Part shown: positions 34,681 through 46,532 of the stretch, in pieces
Numbering within the stretch: the first letter of the stretch is position 1
Layout: each line of letters opens with the position of its first letter
Origin: Gaeumannomyces sp. JS-464
Lineage: Eukaryota; Ascomycota; Sordariomycetes; Magnaporthales; Magnaporthaceae
Direction of reading: 5' to 3'
Length of the DNA stretch: 64,000 nucleotides
Assembly (NCBI GenBank): GCA_002197995.1
Contig: NGZR01000003.1
Coordinates: 1,922,001-1,986,000, forward strand
Position numbers and translations under genes: made by a program
Notes under the pieces: generated by a model
What the model was told of the DNA's origin: nothing
Database searches by the model: none
Seen by the model: the letters and a program-made list of their open reading frames with translations, nothing else

Positions 34681-37600
34681 TTATGCGCCAACGACCTGGA
34701 TAGGTGGTGGGCTTTGAAGCTGCCTGTCGCCATGGTCAGGCTCCTTTTCATCCCCACTCGCGTTGCTCGATCGGGACCCCGGTCGCGACGAAGACGGCTC
34801 GGGCGTCAAGTACCGTGAATGTGCGCCCGCGCTGTCCGGCGGGCTGAGGAAGCTGCTGCCCCTTTCGTCATCGTCGCCGCTATCATCGCTGTCGGCCGAC
34901 TCGGCCCCCTTGCTCAGACCCCCTGATGGCACTCGTCCAGGCCCGTGTCCGGGTCTCAGAGATTCCTGGCTCTGAACCCAAGCTTCTTCATCCGAGTCGT
35001 GCTCGATTGGCGGCAGGGGGGTCCTGCGTCCCTCTGAGAAGCTCACGGCCGCGTCACTGTCCTCATCTGGGAGTGGCAAGTTGGGGCCAGACTTGTGTGC
35101 CTGGGCAGACGAGTATTTCCTATGCAGCTCCCGGAAGCTCCTTGCTGTAGCAGTGCTGGCGCTTGCGGCAGACTCTCGGCGCTCGGAGTCCCTGGGCGAT
35201 TGGAGGTCTGCTTGATAGTCCGCAGCGGGAGGAATGTCTCCATCGCCAGCCGGCGGCGAGCCCGCATCGTCGCGAGGAGCCGCGGCCTGCTGCGCTTTGC
35301 GCTGCCGGAGCCGCTGGTCAGGCGTCATGGCCTGTAGCTCGCCGCCAAAGCTGATAACCGACGCCTTCTTTCCATGAACCACAAAAGACCCTGAGCCGCG
35401 GGTCAGCACATCCGTTTCCCGAGTCGGCTCCTCATCTGCGTAGGTGCCGGACGCGGGCTCTTTGCCTTTGCGATTGCTCCTATGATGAGACAAATGGCCC
35501 GCACTCTCCCGGAGCGTCCGCTGTAGACTGCGACGGATTTTGCTACGGTCTTGTCTGTCCGCAGACGACCCGTGTGAGGTGCCCTCCTGGCGCTCCCGAC
35601 CCTCTCCGCCATCCATCATCGCCGAGGCTGCCGATTTGGCATCAGCCGCTCGTAGCTGCTCGGCATCAATAAGCCCTGCCTGCTCCAGCAGATCCCTTTC
35701 TGCTGCGTCAAGCTCATCGTTGTGCTCCTCTGTGGGCTGGGGCGGATTTGAAGCCGATGCTATGGCTGGGGTCGACTGCGAGCTGGGGATCTTCCTTGGG
35801 GGCGATGCAGCCGCCGATATGGCCGATATGGCGCTAGATATTGACGCTTTTCGGAGGCGGATAGCATCGAGTCCGCGTGGAGGAAGATCCCAGGAGTTGT
35901 GGTGTTTGTGATGTCCTTGATGCCCTGGGGCGCTCGTTGGTGGGGTCTGGAACACGTCCGTCTCGGGAGAGTCGATCGGTTCGTCCAGAGTCGGATTTGA
36001 CAACCTTCGGCTGGCCTGCTCTGCAGCCTTTGGGCTTTGCTGCACGACCGTCGACATGCTATTTCTGGCTTCCTCTCGCCCAAGTCCCGTCTTCTCGGGT
36101 GAGCTGTTGGGATGTAGGCGGGGTGATGGCATGAGACTGAGCTGTTGCCGCTCCTCTTCCAGGTCCATCAAGAGAATGTCGCGGTGGCACTTCAGCCTCC
36201 ACATCTCCATGCGTGTCCATTTGAGCTGCGCCGCTATGCGCGCCGCAGCCAGGAGTATCTGGTCCCTGGTCTTGGGCTGAACGGGCGCCAGGAGCTGGAG
36301 ATGCCTAGCGTTTCTTAGCTGGTCCTCCAGTTTGGACTCCTCGGCTTGAATCCTCTCGTTGGCGTCGGCTATCCTTTGTGACATGACCTCGCGCCGCGCC
36401 TCGAGGATATCCTGCGCCATCTTCTGGTCAATCCGGCTCCTCGAGATGGTTACCTCTCCGGTCGGGGTCTGAACCGACTGAGACGACTCTGACTCCAATC
36501 TCCTCATTGCCCGGCGCGTCTGGCCGTCGTAGCTGCCGCCAACCACCCCACGCATGCGCACGCCCGAGGTTCTGAATGCGGCTGCGTAGTTTAGCTTTGC
36601 CAACCAGTCATTCAGCTCCTCCTCGTTGTCCGCTAAGAGCACCTCTTCCGAGCCCCCATGCTTCACATAGACAAAAGCGTTCTTGTGCTTCTTGTAAGAC
36701 GAGTCCAGCAGAGCAACTGCCCCATCAGTGGACATCAGGCCATCGGGCTTGAACTGGTCCAATGGCGGGTGGAAGATGACTGGAATCCCGTCGTGGCCGT
36801 GCTTGATGTGGGTATCGTACTGGTGCATCAGATTCTTCACCCAAGACGTGTTCCGGAAGAAGTAGAGCTGTGCACCCGTGAGGATTGCACCCCACTCCTG
36901 CCACGGCGACCGCGTCTTCTTTTTCTTGGCGTCCTTCCTCCACAACAGCCCGACCTTTGTGATTTTGATGTCCACAATGCCTGCCTGCGCCTCTTGTGGG
37001 TTTGTCGCCGTCTTCTCAGACATAAAGGCATCTGGGCGGGATCTTGCCGACACGATCTGGAGCACGCCCGTTTTGAAGAAGGTCTTGTGTAGCTCCTGCA
37101 GATTAAGCGTCTGTTCGTTGCCTATGTAGCTGTACGTGTCCTCTAGATGCATTACGTCCTTGAGGTTGGGCCGCAGTATATCGAGCTTGTTGTCGATGAT
37201 GAGCGTGTAGGGATCGATGGGCTCCTTGGCCACCCGCTTGGCCGGGTCCGGATTCCCGCCCAGGATGAACGTCTTCTTCTTGGACTTGTGTGCGATAATC
37301 CGCTCCCCGTTGATGTCGAGGTCGTCTTCAACGTGGATGAAGGGCGTGTAGGTAATGTTGTCGTAGAAACACTCGAGAATATCATCAAAAATGCCCTCGC
37401 CGCGCGTGTTTTTTAAATAGTCCGTCTTCTGCATCTTGTACTTGTTGTTCTTGTTGAAGACGTCGGTGTGCAGGATAAGCAGCGAGAAGGCAATGAAGTA
37501 GGCCTGATCCGGGTCGGCGTAAATTCCAGGGTTGCACTCGTGGTATCGGTTCGCGAACGCCTGCAGGCAGCGGTCGATTTGCTGCGTCTCCTTGGGAAGC

Positions 37601-39341
37601 TCGGCCTCCATGAGAAGCTTCCGAATGGACATGTCCATCGGATCTCCAAAGAAGCGAAAGCCACGCATGTAGCTCCTCAAAACAGCCTGCGAAAATTGGT
37701 CTGCATTCTTGGACAGGGCGCTGGCGATCACGCTCCGGCTAACAACCTCTTCTAGCCTTGCCAGATATTTCGCAGGCGTGTCATCGTCGCGACGCTCGGG
37801 GAGGATGACGGTGTCGCGGGCGAGCTGTATCGAGTTGTTCTTGGAGGCGCTCGAGCCTGGGGTGGCTGGAGTCAGGCTCCCTGGACGCCCTCCGTTGGTG
37901 TGACGAATCTTGCTGAGCCCCAGCAGGTCCCCAAAACTCTTCCTACCGATCGAGGTTGACGTGCGGGACGGTGGCGCGGCAAGGCGGTCGTCCATAGATT
38001 TCCTCCCCAATGAACTCATGGTCGAGGACCTACCGCGCAGGTGAGACAGTCCCCGAGACGGGGAAGACTGGCCCGAGTTCCTGGACTCGGGGCGAAAGAG
38101 GGCCGTCGCGGGGGAGACGCTCTGCCTGTTCATGAAGGCCACGGCAGGAGACGGGCTAGGCGAGGTCGCGCTGCCGTCGTGTCTGGACGACGAGGGCCTT
38201 GACGGGGTCGGCGTCTCGTTCCCGGTCATCCTGCTCGACGTGCTTGCCCGCTCCGGTGTCCAGGTCGAAAGTGACGTGTTGGAGCCGACACCATGCACGT
38301 GCACCTGGGAGTCCCCTCCTTTCTGCAGGTGGGCGATGGGGAACATGGGCTCGGGCTGCTTCTGCTTGCGGCGCGGTAAGCGAAAGAAAGTGGTAGTGGT
38401 TTGGACCGTGTGCGTCGTGGTCGTCGTGCTTCCGTACACGCGGTGGTCTCCAGAGCTGCCGTCAGACCTCGAAGACTCAGATAAGCGATTGTTGAAAGGC
38501 AGCACAAGACCGCTCCCCTCGGATTCCTCGCCATACGCGGGCGGTATTTGGCCCATGCTGTGGTGCCGAGGCTCTTCGAAGGTAACGGCCTGACGACTGC
38601 CGGACATGATATCCAGGTTCATTGTCTTCCTGCGATCCCTCTTAGACGTGGGTTGCATGCTATTCTGGCCCGAGTCATCTCGATCTCCTCCAAGCCCGAA
38701 CGGAAGCTTCTTCCGGGCAGGCTTCTTCGGGTTCACGCTCAGATCTGAGGTCGGGGCGGTCGTGATGATGGCAGGGGCTGCGACAGGTTAGAATGGGGCC
38801 ACAGCAGACAAGCGGGGAGAGACGGGAGGGGTGGATCTGGAGACGGATGCGCGATATCGCGGCAAGCAAGAGAGTTGACTGAAAATGAGGGCCACTTACT
38901 GTCAGGGAGAGGTGGGAGAGGAGGCGGCGCCTCGGACTGCTGCTTGGCTCTGATGGACAACTGGGAGTCTGAGGCGTTGCGAAAGCGCAGCATGGAGAAG
39001 CGTCTGTGCTTGGTTTCGTCGGGCAATGGAGGCGATTGAGCGCGAGTCGGCAGCTGGATGGAGGAGACTCGAGGTTCGGGCTCATCGGCGGAGGCGGTCG
39101 GCAGAAGACACGTCGGGAGGCGCGGGACCACTGGCGCTGGCGGCGGCAGGGTCGGATGTGGTAGGGTCGGAGAGTTCCGTGGGATTGGCGGCGGGTTGCA
39201 CGGCGGCTAGGCCGTCCTGTGGTGGTTGAGATGCTTGGCGGCGTTAGGAAAGGCATCGGGGAGCGGAGCCTCTTGCGAATTGGTGCGGCGGCGCATGTCC
39301 GACTCGCTAGCCATGACGCCTCGTCGACGAAGGAAGGGCAT
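34681..39341 (-). CDS. Arf guanine-nucleotide exchange factor with Sec7 and PH domains (Syt1/EFA6-like)
   Basis: Sec7-domain proteins load GTP onto Arf GTPases and control vesicle budding; the PH domain places them on membranes. Exon 2 (38777-34681) is one intact frame; intron 38778-38899 (GTAAGT...GCAG) joins in frame to exon 1, which contains RRFSMLRFRNASDSQLS. A natural start is the ATG at 39341 (MPFLRRRGVMASESDMRRR). The Sec7 domain is at about residues 480-660 and carries the glutamic finger in LPKETQQIDR (Glu about 544). The PH domain follows at about 740-885 (VGLLWRKDAKKKKTRSPWQE ... NEEELNDWLAKLNYA), then a coiled coil and a long Ser/Pro-rich tail ending VVGA. Within exon 1 the frame breaks between about 39235 and 39080: a TAG interrupts, while the next frame reads ELSDPTTSDPAAASASGPAP. 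The first about 90 residues are therefore uncertain; the rest is firm. Confidence 0.92.
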
Positions 39342-41039
39342 GACGGCGGCTGCTTGCGACCATGCTCAGACGGGGTGCAGCGAAAGGAGCATGGCAGTCG
39401 CCCTGGCCGCGAGTGGATGGTGTTGCTGCGGCCCTGTTCAGGATGGCATCTGGCTAGCTGAGAGCGAAGGGCCAAGAGACTCGCTGACTCGGAGAAATGA
39501 GAGCGTGAGATGGAGTCGGAGGGAGAAAAAAAACCGACAATACAAAATAAAACGAGAAGAAACAACAGAGCTGCGAGATTGCAAGTGAACGAGGGACCCG
39601 GCTGACAAGATACGCAACCGACTAGCAAGCAGGCTGGCTGTCGTCCGTCAGCACAAAAAGGAGGTGGGCTAGAAAAAAAAAATGCGGCGGACGTCAACGA
39701 CGGGGTTGGCTTGTCCCCAGAGGCTCTCGACTCCCAGGCTGTCCCTCCAGTGAGATGGGCGGCGTGGACCCAGCAGAAGGATGAAAGGAGGCAAGCACGC
39801 ACGGAGCACAGCAAGGGGCTCCAGGTCCAGAAGCTCGCTGGGGGTCGCACCGCTGTGCTGCGCCTGTGATTGGCTCGCACTGCCCGCAGCTATCGTCCAG
39901 TGGGGCTCTAGGCCACCCTCAGGGACGGGACCAGGGCGCCGCACCACCGCCAGCAGCCCAGTGCGCCGGACACCAATTGAATCCAACGCTGGCGCCGGAA
40001 ATGCAGGTGGGTGGGCTGCGAGGTTACCGCACTCAGGGGCTCTAGGCTGCTGGCCAGAGAAGCTAGCGAGAGACCAGAGCTTCCATGGCCCTTCCAATGA
40101 GACAATGAGACAACTCTAGAGATAGAACGGGAGTTTCATAGGTCTTTTCCAAAATGTTTGCGCTTCAGACTGATTTTACTTTCTGGCAGCCCGTACCTGA
40201 TTTATTAACCTTTGCAGATTTTAGGTTTGCATGATCCCATCTGACCGTTCATGTTCGTCTCTGACCTGCAGCAAAGACAGTTCAGGTGCGGGCTCGAGCG
40301 GAGCTGACCGTGGGGTCGTTCCAAAGAGTCGAGCCGTAGTATTTAGTAGTGCATCCCGTGCCCTTTCCGTGCAATCAAAAGACACGTCGCGCATGGCATG
40401 ACTGCGTTTTTGGCGCGTCATTGAAGGTGCACCATTCCAGGAAGCTGGCACTGGATCGAGCTGCCTTGCCTGCACGTCTGTTCATTTCCTCTCCACTCGG
40501 CCTGCGAGACGTCATCCTCCAGGGATCTGTGTGGCTGTGCAGCGCTGCTTGTGGGCTCCTGCGAGGCGGCAAGTCGAGTGCCTAGTGGGCACCGAAAGGC
40601 AGACCTCGGCGGGAATGCAGCAGGCCAGGGGCTCCCGTCCAGGCTGAGATTGCTGAGATTGAATCCTCCAACCAATTCGCGTCCAAGCTCGGATCTGGAA
40701 TTCCCCGCCCTCCGATTGAGCGACCAGAATGGAGTCCACATGAAGCCTGCATTCGATAAGTCTCGGCGACACGACAGCCCCGACATCATTTGTCTCCGCC
40801 AAAACCATCGGCCGACTTTGTATTGTTTCTCCTTCTTTTTGCCCCTCACTCTCTTGGAATCCAGGCTGCAACCCCTCCTCCCGGGCTGCCGCTTTGATCT
40901 GTGGCCCTCGAAGCAGTCGAGGGTTGCCTCAGCCCTTGCCTCGAGTCTAGGCGCTCCCTCCGAGTCCAGCCTTGGTGGCGGCTCGACAGTTGCCTCAGTC
41001 GGTTGGCTGCATGTGAAAGGCGCCCATCTCGATCTCAAG
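39342..41039. other. Divergent promoter region, 1.7 kb
   Basis: Shared 5' region of the Arf-GEF (-) and ECM14 (+). The ECM14 frame is open upstream to 40551 without a protein-like sequence; I read this as 5' UTR. No other gene supportable. Confidence 0.5.
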
Positions 41040-42728
41040 ATGCTGTCGAGACGATACGCTTTGTTGTCATTGCTCCTCTGCCTCGTTCTCCTAGTCCTCT
41101 CTCCGACGGTGCCCGCTGCCGGCGTGCGGCCGCTGCCTCCCCACACGCAGAATGCCGCCCGCGGCCTCTTCCCTTTGGTGACGTGGCTGCGAGACAATGT
41201 CGTTGAGATGGTTTTTGGCCGTCCGGCCTCGGCCAAGCGCAAATCGGCCCCGCCCAGGGGCATGGGCGCCCTCAATTCGCGCTACGACAAGGAGACGGTG
41301 ATCCGATTCAACGTGTCGAGCCACGACGAGGAAGGCGCTCTCGCCGACGCCGCCGACCGCCTCTTCCTCGATGTCTGGGCCTCGACCCGAAACAACGTCG
41401 ACATCCGGCTGCACAAGAAAGACGTCTCGTCCCTGCTCAGCCTGCTGCCTCCGTCGCTCCAATCGGCCTTCTCGACCCTAATCCCCGACCTCCCCGCCGC
41501 CGTCATGGCCACATACGGTGGCCTCCGCGCCACACCTGACGCCGCCCGCGACGGCGGCAGCGCCAGCGCTCGGCTTGACTCGGACAGGCGACTGGCCCCT
41601 TCGGTTCTTACGCACACCAACGAATTCGACAACGTTTTCTTCCACGATTACCAACCCCTCACCGTCATACACCACTGGATGCGTCTTGTCGCGTCCATGT
41701 TCCCGAGCATAGTGACGCTCGAGGTAATCGGCAAGTCTTTCGAAGGAAGGGAGATTCTGGCTCTGCGCGTGGGCAAGCCCGCGCCGCCTGGCAGCGAAAA
41801 CACCACCCCGAAGAAAACGCTCGTGATCAACGGCGGCCTGCACGCGCGAGAGTGGATTGGCACCGCGGCGGTTAATTACCTCGCATGGTCTCTGATATCA
41901 TCCTACGGCCAAGACTCGGTCCTGACTCGATTTCTTGACAACTACACGGCCATCTTCATCCCCGTGCTCAATCCCGACGGCTACGAATACACGTGGAGCG
42001 TCGATCGACTTTGGAGGAAGACCAGGCAGGACACGCCCCTGAACTTCTGCCGTGGACTCGATCTTGACCGTGCCTTCGGCTTCGAGTGGGATAGGAACCT
42101 ACCCGAGCCATGCTCCGAAAGCTACGGTGGCGAGCAGCCCTTCCAGGCGGTTGAGGCCCAGCAGCTCTCGGACTGGGCCAAGGCACAGGCCGAGAAGAAC
42201 GGCACCGACTTTGTGGGGCTTATCGACCTCCACTCATTCTCGCAAGAGATTCTGTACCCTTACTCGTACACGTGCGACTCGGAGCCGCCGAACCTGGAGA
42301 ACCTCGAGGAGCTCGCCATTGGCATCGCCAAGGCGATCCGGCTGTCGAGCGGCGAGCTTTATAACGTTTTCTCGGCCTGTCAGGGCGCCATGGGCTCGTC
42401 GCGGGGCTCCTCGCGGAGGATGGAGTCGGGAGGCGGGTCGGCCATCGACTGGTTCTACCACGAGATGCGCGCCAAGTTCAGCTACCAGATCAAGCTGCGA
42501 GACCGCGGCATCTACGGCTTCCTGCTCCCGCCCGAGGAGATCGTGCCGACGGGCGAGGAGATGTTCCACGCGCTCAAGTACTACGCCGACTTTTTGCTGG
42601 GCAACAACGGGATCGAAAAGTCGGTGGACGGCAAGACTCTAGCAGCCTCGACGCCGGCGGCGGCGTCGGCGGACGAGGAAGAGGCTGGCGAGTGGGAGGA
42701 GCTGAGAAAGCGCAGGAGGCGGCGTTGA
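41040..42728 (+). CDS. ECM14: Inactive metallocarboxypeptidase-like protein ECM14
   Basis: A secreted M14-fold protein, in yeast connected with cell wall organisation. The start at 41040 begins a clear signal peptide (MLSRRYALLSLLLCLVLLVL). Single exon, 562 aa. A propeptide-like region is at about residues 80-170, and the carboxypeptidase fold at about 215-525. The zinc ligands are present: His268 and Glu271 in GGLHAREW, and His398 in LIDLHSF. The general-base Glu of active enzymes is Lys485 (YQIKLRDRGIYGF), the hallmark of ECM14, so peptidase activity is not expected. The C-terminus is acidic then Arg-rich (LRKRRRRR). The in-frame extension upstream of 41040 would bury the signal peptide and is rejected. 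Confidence 0.96.
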   Translation: MLSRRYALLSLLLCLVLLVLSPTVPAAGVRPLPPHTQNAARGLFPLVTWLRDNVVEMVFGRPASAKRKSAPPRGMGALNSRYDKETVIRFNVSSHDEEGALADAADRLFLDVWASTRNNVDIRLHKKDVSSLLSLLPPSLQSAFSTLIPDLPAAVMATYGGLRATPDAARDGGSASARLDSDRRLAPSVLTHTNEFDNVFFHDYQPLTVIHHWMRLVASMFPSIVTLEVIGKSFEGREILALRVGKPAPPGSENTTPKKTLVINGGLHAREWIGTAAVNYLAWSLISSYGQDSVLTRFLDNYTAIFIPVLNPDGYEYTWSVDRLWRKTRQDTPLNFCRGLDLDRAFGFEWDRNLPEPCSESYGGEQPFQAVEAQQLSDWAKAQAEKNGTDFVGLIDLHSFSQEILYPYSYTCDSEPPNLENLEELAIGIAKAIRLSSGELYNVFSACQGAMGSSRGSSRRMESGGGSAIDWFYHEMRAKFSYQIKLRDRGIYGFLLPPEEIVPTGEEMFHALKYYADFLLGNNGIEKSVDGKTLAASTPAAASADEEEAGEWEELRKRRRRR

Positions 42729-43867
42729 GCCTCGTTTCATCGTTACACAGGGCAATCACAGGACACACGCTTTTGCTTTCATTGTCACACTTCACATTAT
42801 GATTATCGGGGGAGGGCAGGTTCATTATTGTATACCACGGCATCGCAGGACGGACTGGGCGTTAATTGTAGGACCCTCGGCGGTTAGGTCAGCCAAGGTG
42901 GCGTTGTTTACATAGTGTTATGATGAGAAATCTGGTCTGTTCGACTGCGCGACGAATTGGCTGAATTCCATATCATCCTAGTCCAGCTAGGTAGAGGGGG
43001 ATTCGGGACTCGGCGGCTTTCCGATGGAGTCGGAGCCTCAATTCGGCCGGGAAAAGGCGTCAGAACCTTAGCCTTAGCTCGAATTGCGCTCGAGCTGCCC
43101 GAGCCAAGTAAGGGATGACCCGACCTCCCTCGGCAGTCAACGGTTGGACCACCACGGCGCCGGCAGTGGATCTGTTGGCGTGCTCGGAGTCAAAAGCCCA
43201 ATCTCGATGCAATCCAGTCCGACATCCGACAGCCAACGGGGAAGACTACGCAATGGCGGGAAGAAAGCCGCAGAGACCCTCTTTTTTTTCCTCGTTCGTG
43301 CCAGGGGTCAGCGCGAGATGAAGTGCGTGGACCTCCTCCGATCTTGGTCGGGGCCGGTGTTTTCAGATGGCCCGCCCGCCCTGCACTTCGGCTCCAGCAA
43401 CAAAACGTAAAATGAAGAAACAAGGGGAAATAAGGCAAGGTCCAAGGTGCCAACAAGTCTGGGGAAACGTGTTTTGTAATCCACCCCGCCATCCCGTTCG
43501 ATCCAGTTCTGTGTTTTTCCGCCTGGGATCGCGCGAGGCTCTGGTTCCAACACAACGAACGTGGCTTTATTTTTTTTCTTTTTTTTTTTTTTTTTTTCTT
43601 TTTCTTTTTGCGTGCGTATCCGGAATCTCGGCGAGTTTTTGTTATTCCCAATCCACCTTGCCGGCGGCTCAACGGAAGGCGATTCATACAAATTGTCACG
43701 TCCGCCGCCTTGTTTCCACGAATACACTTTTTTACCTTGCTCGCCCACTCACTCGCTCACTCTCCAATTTGGTAAAAACCACTTGAACAAACATACCAGC
43801 TGCCAACCCATTTAATTGATCCCGTCTTCGTCCCTTCCTATCACGCCAAGCAACCAGCCAGCCCAAC
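42729..43867. other. Intergenic, 1.1 kb
   Basis: 3' flank of ECM14 and promoter of the MAPEG gene; a T-rich block at 43566-43612 interrupted by single C residues. No gene supportable. Confidence 0.5.
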
Positions 43868-44486
43868 ATGTCCGGCAACATGGTCACCCTCAACGTGCCG
43901 GCCGAGTACGGCTACGTCTTGATGGTCGCGTCCTCCTCCTTCATCCTCAGCTTCGTCCACGGCGTCTTCACCGTCATGGCCCGCAAGAAGTCGGGCCTGG
44001 GCTACCCCGTCTCGTACGCCGAGAAGGCCCTTGCCGATAAAGACCCCAACGCCTACGCTTTCAACTGCGCCCAGCGCGCCCACGCAAACTTTACCGAGAA
44101 CGTGAGTGTCCCCGACATCATGTTATATACATATAGGCGCAGTCATTAACCCCTTGAACCCCCCTTTTCCCACCACAGCACACCTCCTTCCTCGGCGCCC
44201 TGCTCATCTCGGGCCTGAGGACCCCCGTCGCCAGCGCCTCTCTCGGTGCCGTCTGGGTCGTCTCTCGCCTGCTCTATGCAAAGATGTACTCCTCCGGTGG
44301 TCCCAATAGACGTACACTGTAAGTTCAACCCGCTGCCCAGCCAGCCTGTCTCGGTCAGATGTTGCTGGCAGAACCCGCTGACCATCTGTCTACCTTGCTC
44401 AAAAAAGGGGTATTTTGGGCCACTACCTCACCGCCTATCCTCTCATTGTCATGGCCGGCTACACGGGCTGGGCCATGACCAGGTAA
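43868..44486 (+). CDS. MAPEG-family microsomal glutathione S-transferase 3-like protein
   Basis: A small membrane enzyme that conjugates glutathione to, or reduces, lipid peroxides and electrophiles. Exons 43868-44101, 44179-44318 and 44408-44486 join in frame to a 150-aa protein, the family's usual length (about 150). Four hydrophobic segments are visible: YVLMVASSSFILSFVHGVF near residue 15, two in exon 2 (FLGALLISGL; SLGAVWVVSRLLY) and one in exon 3 (LTAYPLIVMAGYTGWAM). The MAPEG signature FNCAQRAHANFTEN is at residues 65-78. The introns are short with GTGAGT and GTAAGT donors. Only about 200 bp separate its stop from the stop of POL4. Confidence 0.95.
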
Positions 44487-44687
44487 TCATGCCATGGTGT
44501 TGTGTGATGCGTCCTTGACGGAAGAGAGGAGAAACGGCCCGCAGAGTGGACGGTATAGCAGTACCCTAGACTAGAATATCCAAATCCGAAATCGAAAAGA
44601 TATCCTTGTACGGCAGTGCTCCTAAAACCCACGTGATAAGACAACTTCCATGTGCCTAAGCTACCCACCTACCTAGGCGCTTGGGTA

Positions 44688-46532
44688 TTATCCAGTGCTC
44701 CGCTCTTCCGGAGCGCGCCACTCCAGCCCGAGGCCGGCAAACACCCTCCTCTCGGCCGTCAGCATGTCCGGGGCCGGCGCGCCGTCCTCGCCGCTCTCGA
44801 GGTCGACCCAGCGCCCGCTGGTCCGGCAGCGGATGCCGCTGCTGTCGAACTTGAGCCCGCGCTCGCGCTTGCAGTAGCGGCGCAGGTCGCGCTGGAACGT
44901 CGTGCCGCTGGTCCAGCTCAGCACCGCGCAGCCCGCCGTCTTCCACGGCGTCACGATGATGTCGACGCGCCGATGCGGGTTCGGGTTCTTCTTGCTCTCG
45001 CCGCCGGGCGTCCAGTCGGGGTCCTGCCAGACGACCAGGGCCTTGTCCAGCGTGTCGAACCCGGTCCCGGGGGCCTTTTTCACCTCGCCCTTCCAGCTCA
45101 GCGTGACCTGCCCGCGCTCCGAGTTCTTGGTGCTCAGCACGAGCGTGTGCGTGACGTAGTTGCTGCCCTCGAGGGCGACGACGAGATCGGCCACGAAATT
45201 GTGGGTGGCGCCCTCGTCAGGGTGGCTGAGGATGATGTCGACGTCGCCGCTCTCCTTCTTTCCTCGGCGGTATCCACCAACGATGACCATCTGGAACCCG
45301 CTCCTCTGTCGGTTTGCATGCTCAAGGACAGTGTTCGCTATTTTTTCCACCTCACCCCGAGGGATTTTGAGCAGGAACTCGTCGTAGAACTTTACCCCGA
45401 TCTGCTGGACCCGAGTGAGTGTCTCCCAACCATATTCAACGACGTCGTCCAGGTCCCTCCAACCCCTGTCGTACCACTCCTTAGCAGTCGCCTCTCCGAC
45501 TCCCCACACATCGTAGAACTCCTTTAGAACCGAGAGCTTGGGGTCCGACTCGGCCTCCTGCGCCTCCCTTATGACTCCTCCCTGGCGCTTGAACTCTTGG
45601 AACAAGAGAGCGATTTTGGGGCCACAGCCAGGGAGTCTAGCAACCTCTTCAGGTGTTGCCAAGACGTATGGGTATGCCGCAAGGCTGGCTATTGCGCTGG
45701 AATATGCGCGCACGCCTACTCTGTCCCCGGTCAGAAGCCGCGTCGTCTTGATCTTAGCAAGCTGCTCTATAAAGGCCTCGTTGGGAGGATGGATAGGCGT
45801 CGGTCGCTGGCACGAATACGTAGTATGCAAGAAGTCGGGTACGGGAGGCATTTGCTGAGCGGCTTCATGCTCCGAGGTGGTTTGGTGTAAGAGAGCGGGT
45901 CTTTTGGGCGAGTGACGTGTGGCAGTCGATGATGGTTTCCAGCTCGACGAACGAGCAAAGTGCTGGCTCCTGGCCTTGGTACGCTGGCTCGATGATCCCA
46001 CAACATCCGACCGGGACCGCTGCAGCACTGTCGAGAGTTTTAGACGGGGAGAGCGGCGGTTGCTGACTTTATCGTTACCAACGAGCTTTATCCCTTGGTA
46101 GAGGATATAATCGTCGAGAGGCAAGATTTCCCCGCGGGTGTTGGAATCGGTGAACCACGCAATCTTTACGACGCTAACCCTGCCTGAGCTGGGCCCAGGG
46201 GTACGGATACTCTGGTCATCCGTCCCCAGCGGCTGCGAGCTTAGAAACTGAACCTCGTCGCCATTGTTTGCTGCTGATGAATGGCCTGCAGATACTCTCC
46301 TCCGTTTTTCCAGGGGTTCTGTGAAGACACCAGACGTAGGAACCTCGCTCGTGTTTAGACCGAGGCGACGAAGCTCGAACATGGCGCGTTCCCTTCTGCT
46401 GATATTCCCCAGTACAATCTCGGCTTCATGAGCGTTGTACGTTATTGTTGGTATCTGCGCCTCTAGGTTGCGTAGCTCGTCGGCACCGAGGTGTGTAGAG
46501 AGTAGGTAGATGGCCGGGAATTGCAAAGGCAT
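44688..46532 (-). CDS. POL4: DNA polymerase IV, family X (Pol mu/lambda-like)
   Basis: Family X polymerases fill gaps in non-homologous end joining and base excision repair in the nucleus. Single exon of 614 aa from the ATG at 46532; the frame runs upstream to 46772 but only from 46532 does it read as a BRCT domain (FPAIYLLSTHLGADELRNLE). The DNA-binding helix-hairpin-helix region is around residues 260-400 (ATPEEVARLPGCGPKIALLF; DVWGVGEATAKEWYDRGWRD). Catalytic aspartates are Asp430 and Asp432 in RRGKKESGDVDII and Asp524 in RRVDIIVTPW. The thumb ends with LKFDSSGIRCR. All key residues are present and the frame is intact. Confidence 0.94.
   Translation of the reverse strand: MPLQFPAIYLLSTHLGADELRNLEAQIPTITYNAHEAEIVLGNISRRERAMFELRRLGLNTSEVPTSGVFTEPLEKRRRVSAGHSSAANNGDEVQFLSSQPLGTDDQSIRTPGPSSGRVSVVKIAWFTDSNTRGEILPLDDYILYQGIKLVGNDKVSNRRSPRLKLSTVLQRSRSDVVGSSSQRTKARSQHFARSSSWKPSSTATRHSPKRPALLHQTTSEHEAAQQMPPVPDFLHTTYSCQRPTPIHPPNEAFIEQLAKIKTTRLLTGDRVGVRAYSSAIASLAAYPYVLATPEEVARLPGCGPKIALLFQEFKRQGGVIREAQEAESDPKLSVLKEFYDVWGVGEATAKEWYDRGWRDLDDVVEYGWETLTRVQQIGVKFYDEFLLKIPRGEVEKIANTVLEHANRQRSGFQMVIVGGYRRGKKESGDVDIILSHPDEGATHNFVADLVVALEGSNYVTHTLVLSTKNSERGQVTLSWKGEVKKAPGTGFDTLDKALVVWQDPDWTPGGESKKNPNPHRRVDIIVTPWKTAGCAVLSWTSGTTFQRDLRRYCKRERGLKFDSSGIRCRTSGRWVDLESGEDGAPAPDMLTAERRVFAGLGLEWRAPEERSTG

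Noticed and set aside
40551..41039. N-terminal extension of ECM14
   Set aside because: The in-frame extension has no protein-like character and would place the signal peptide internally.
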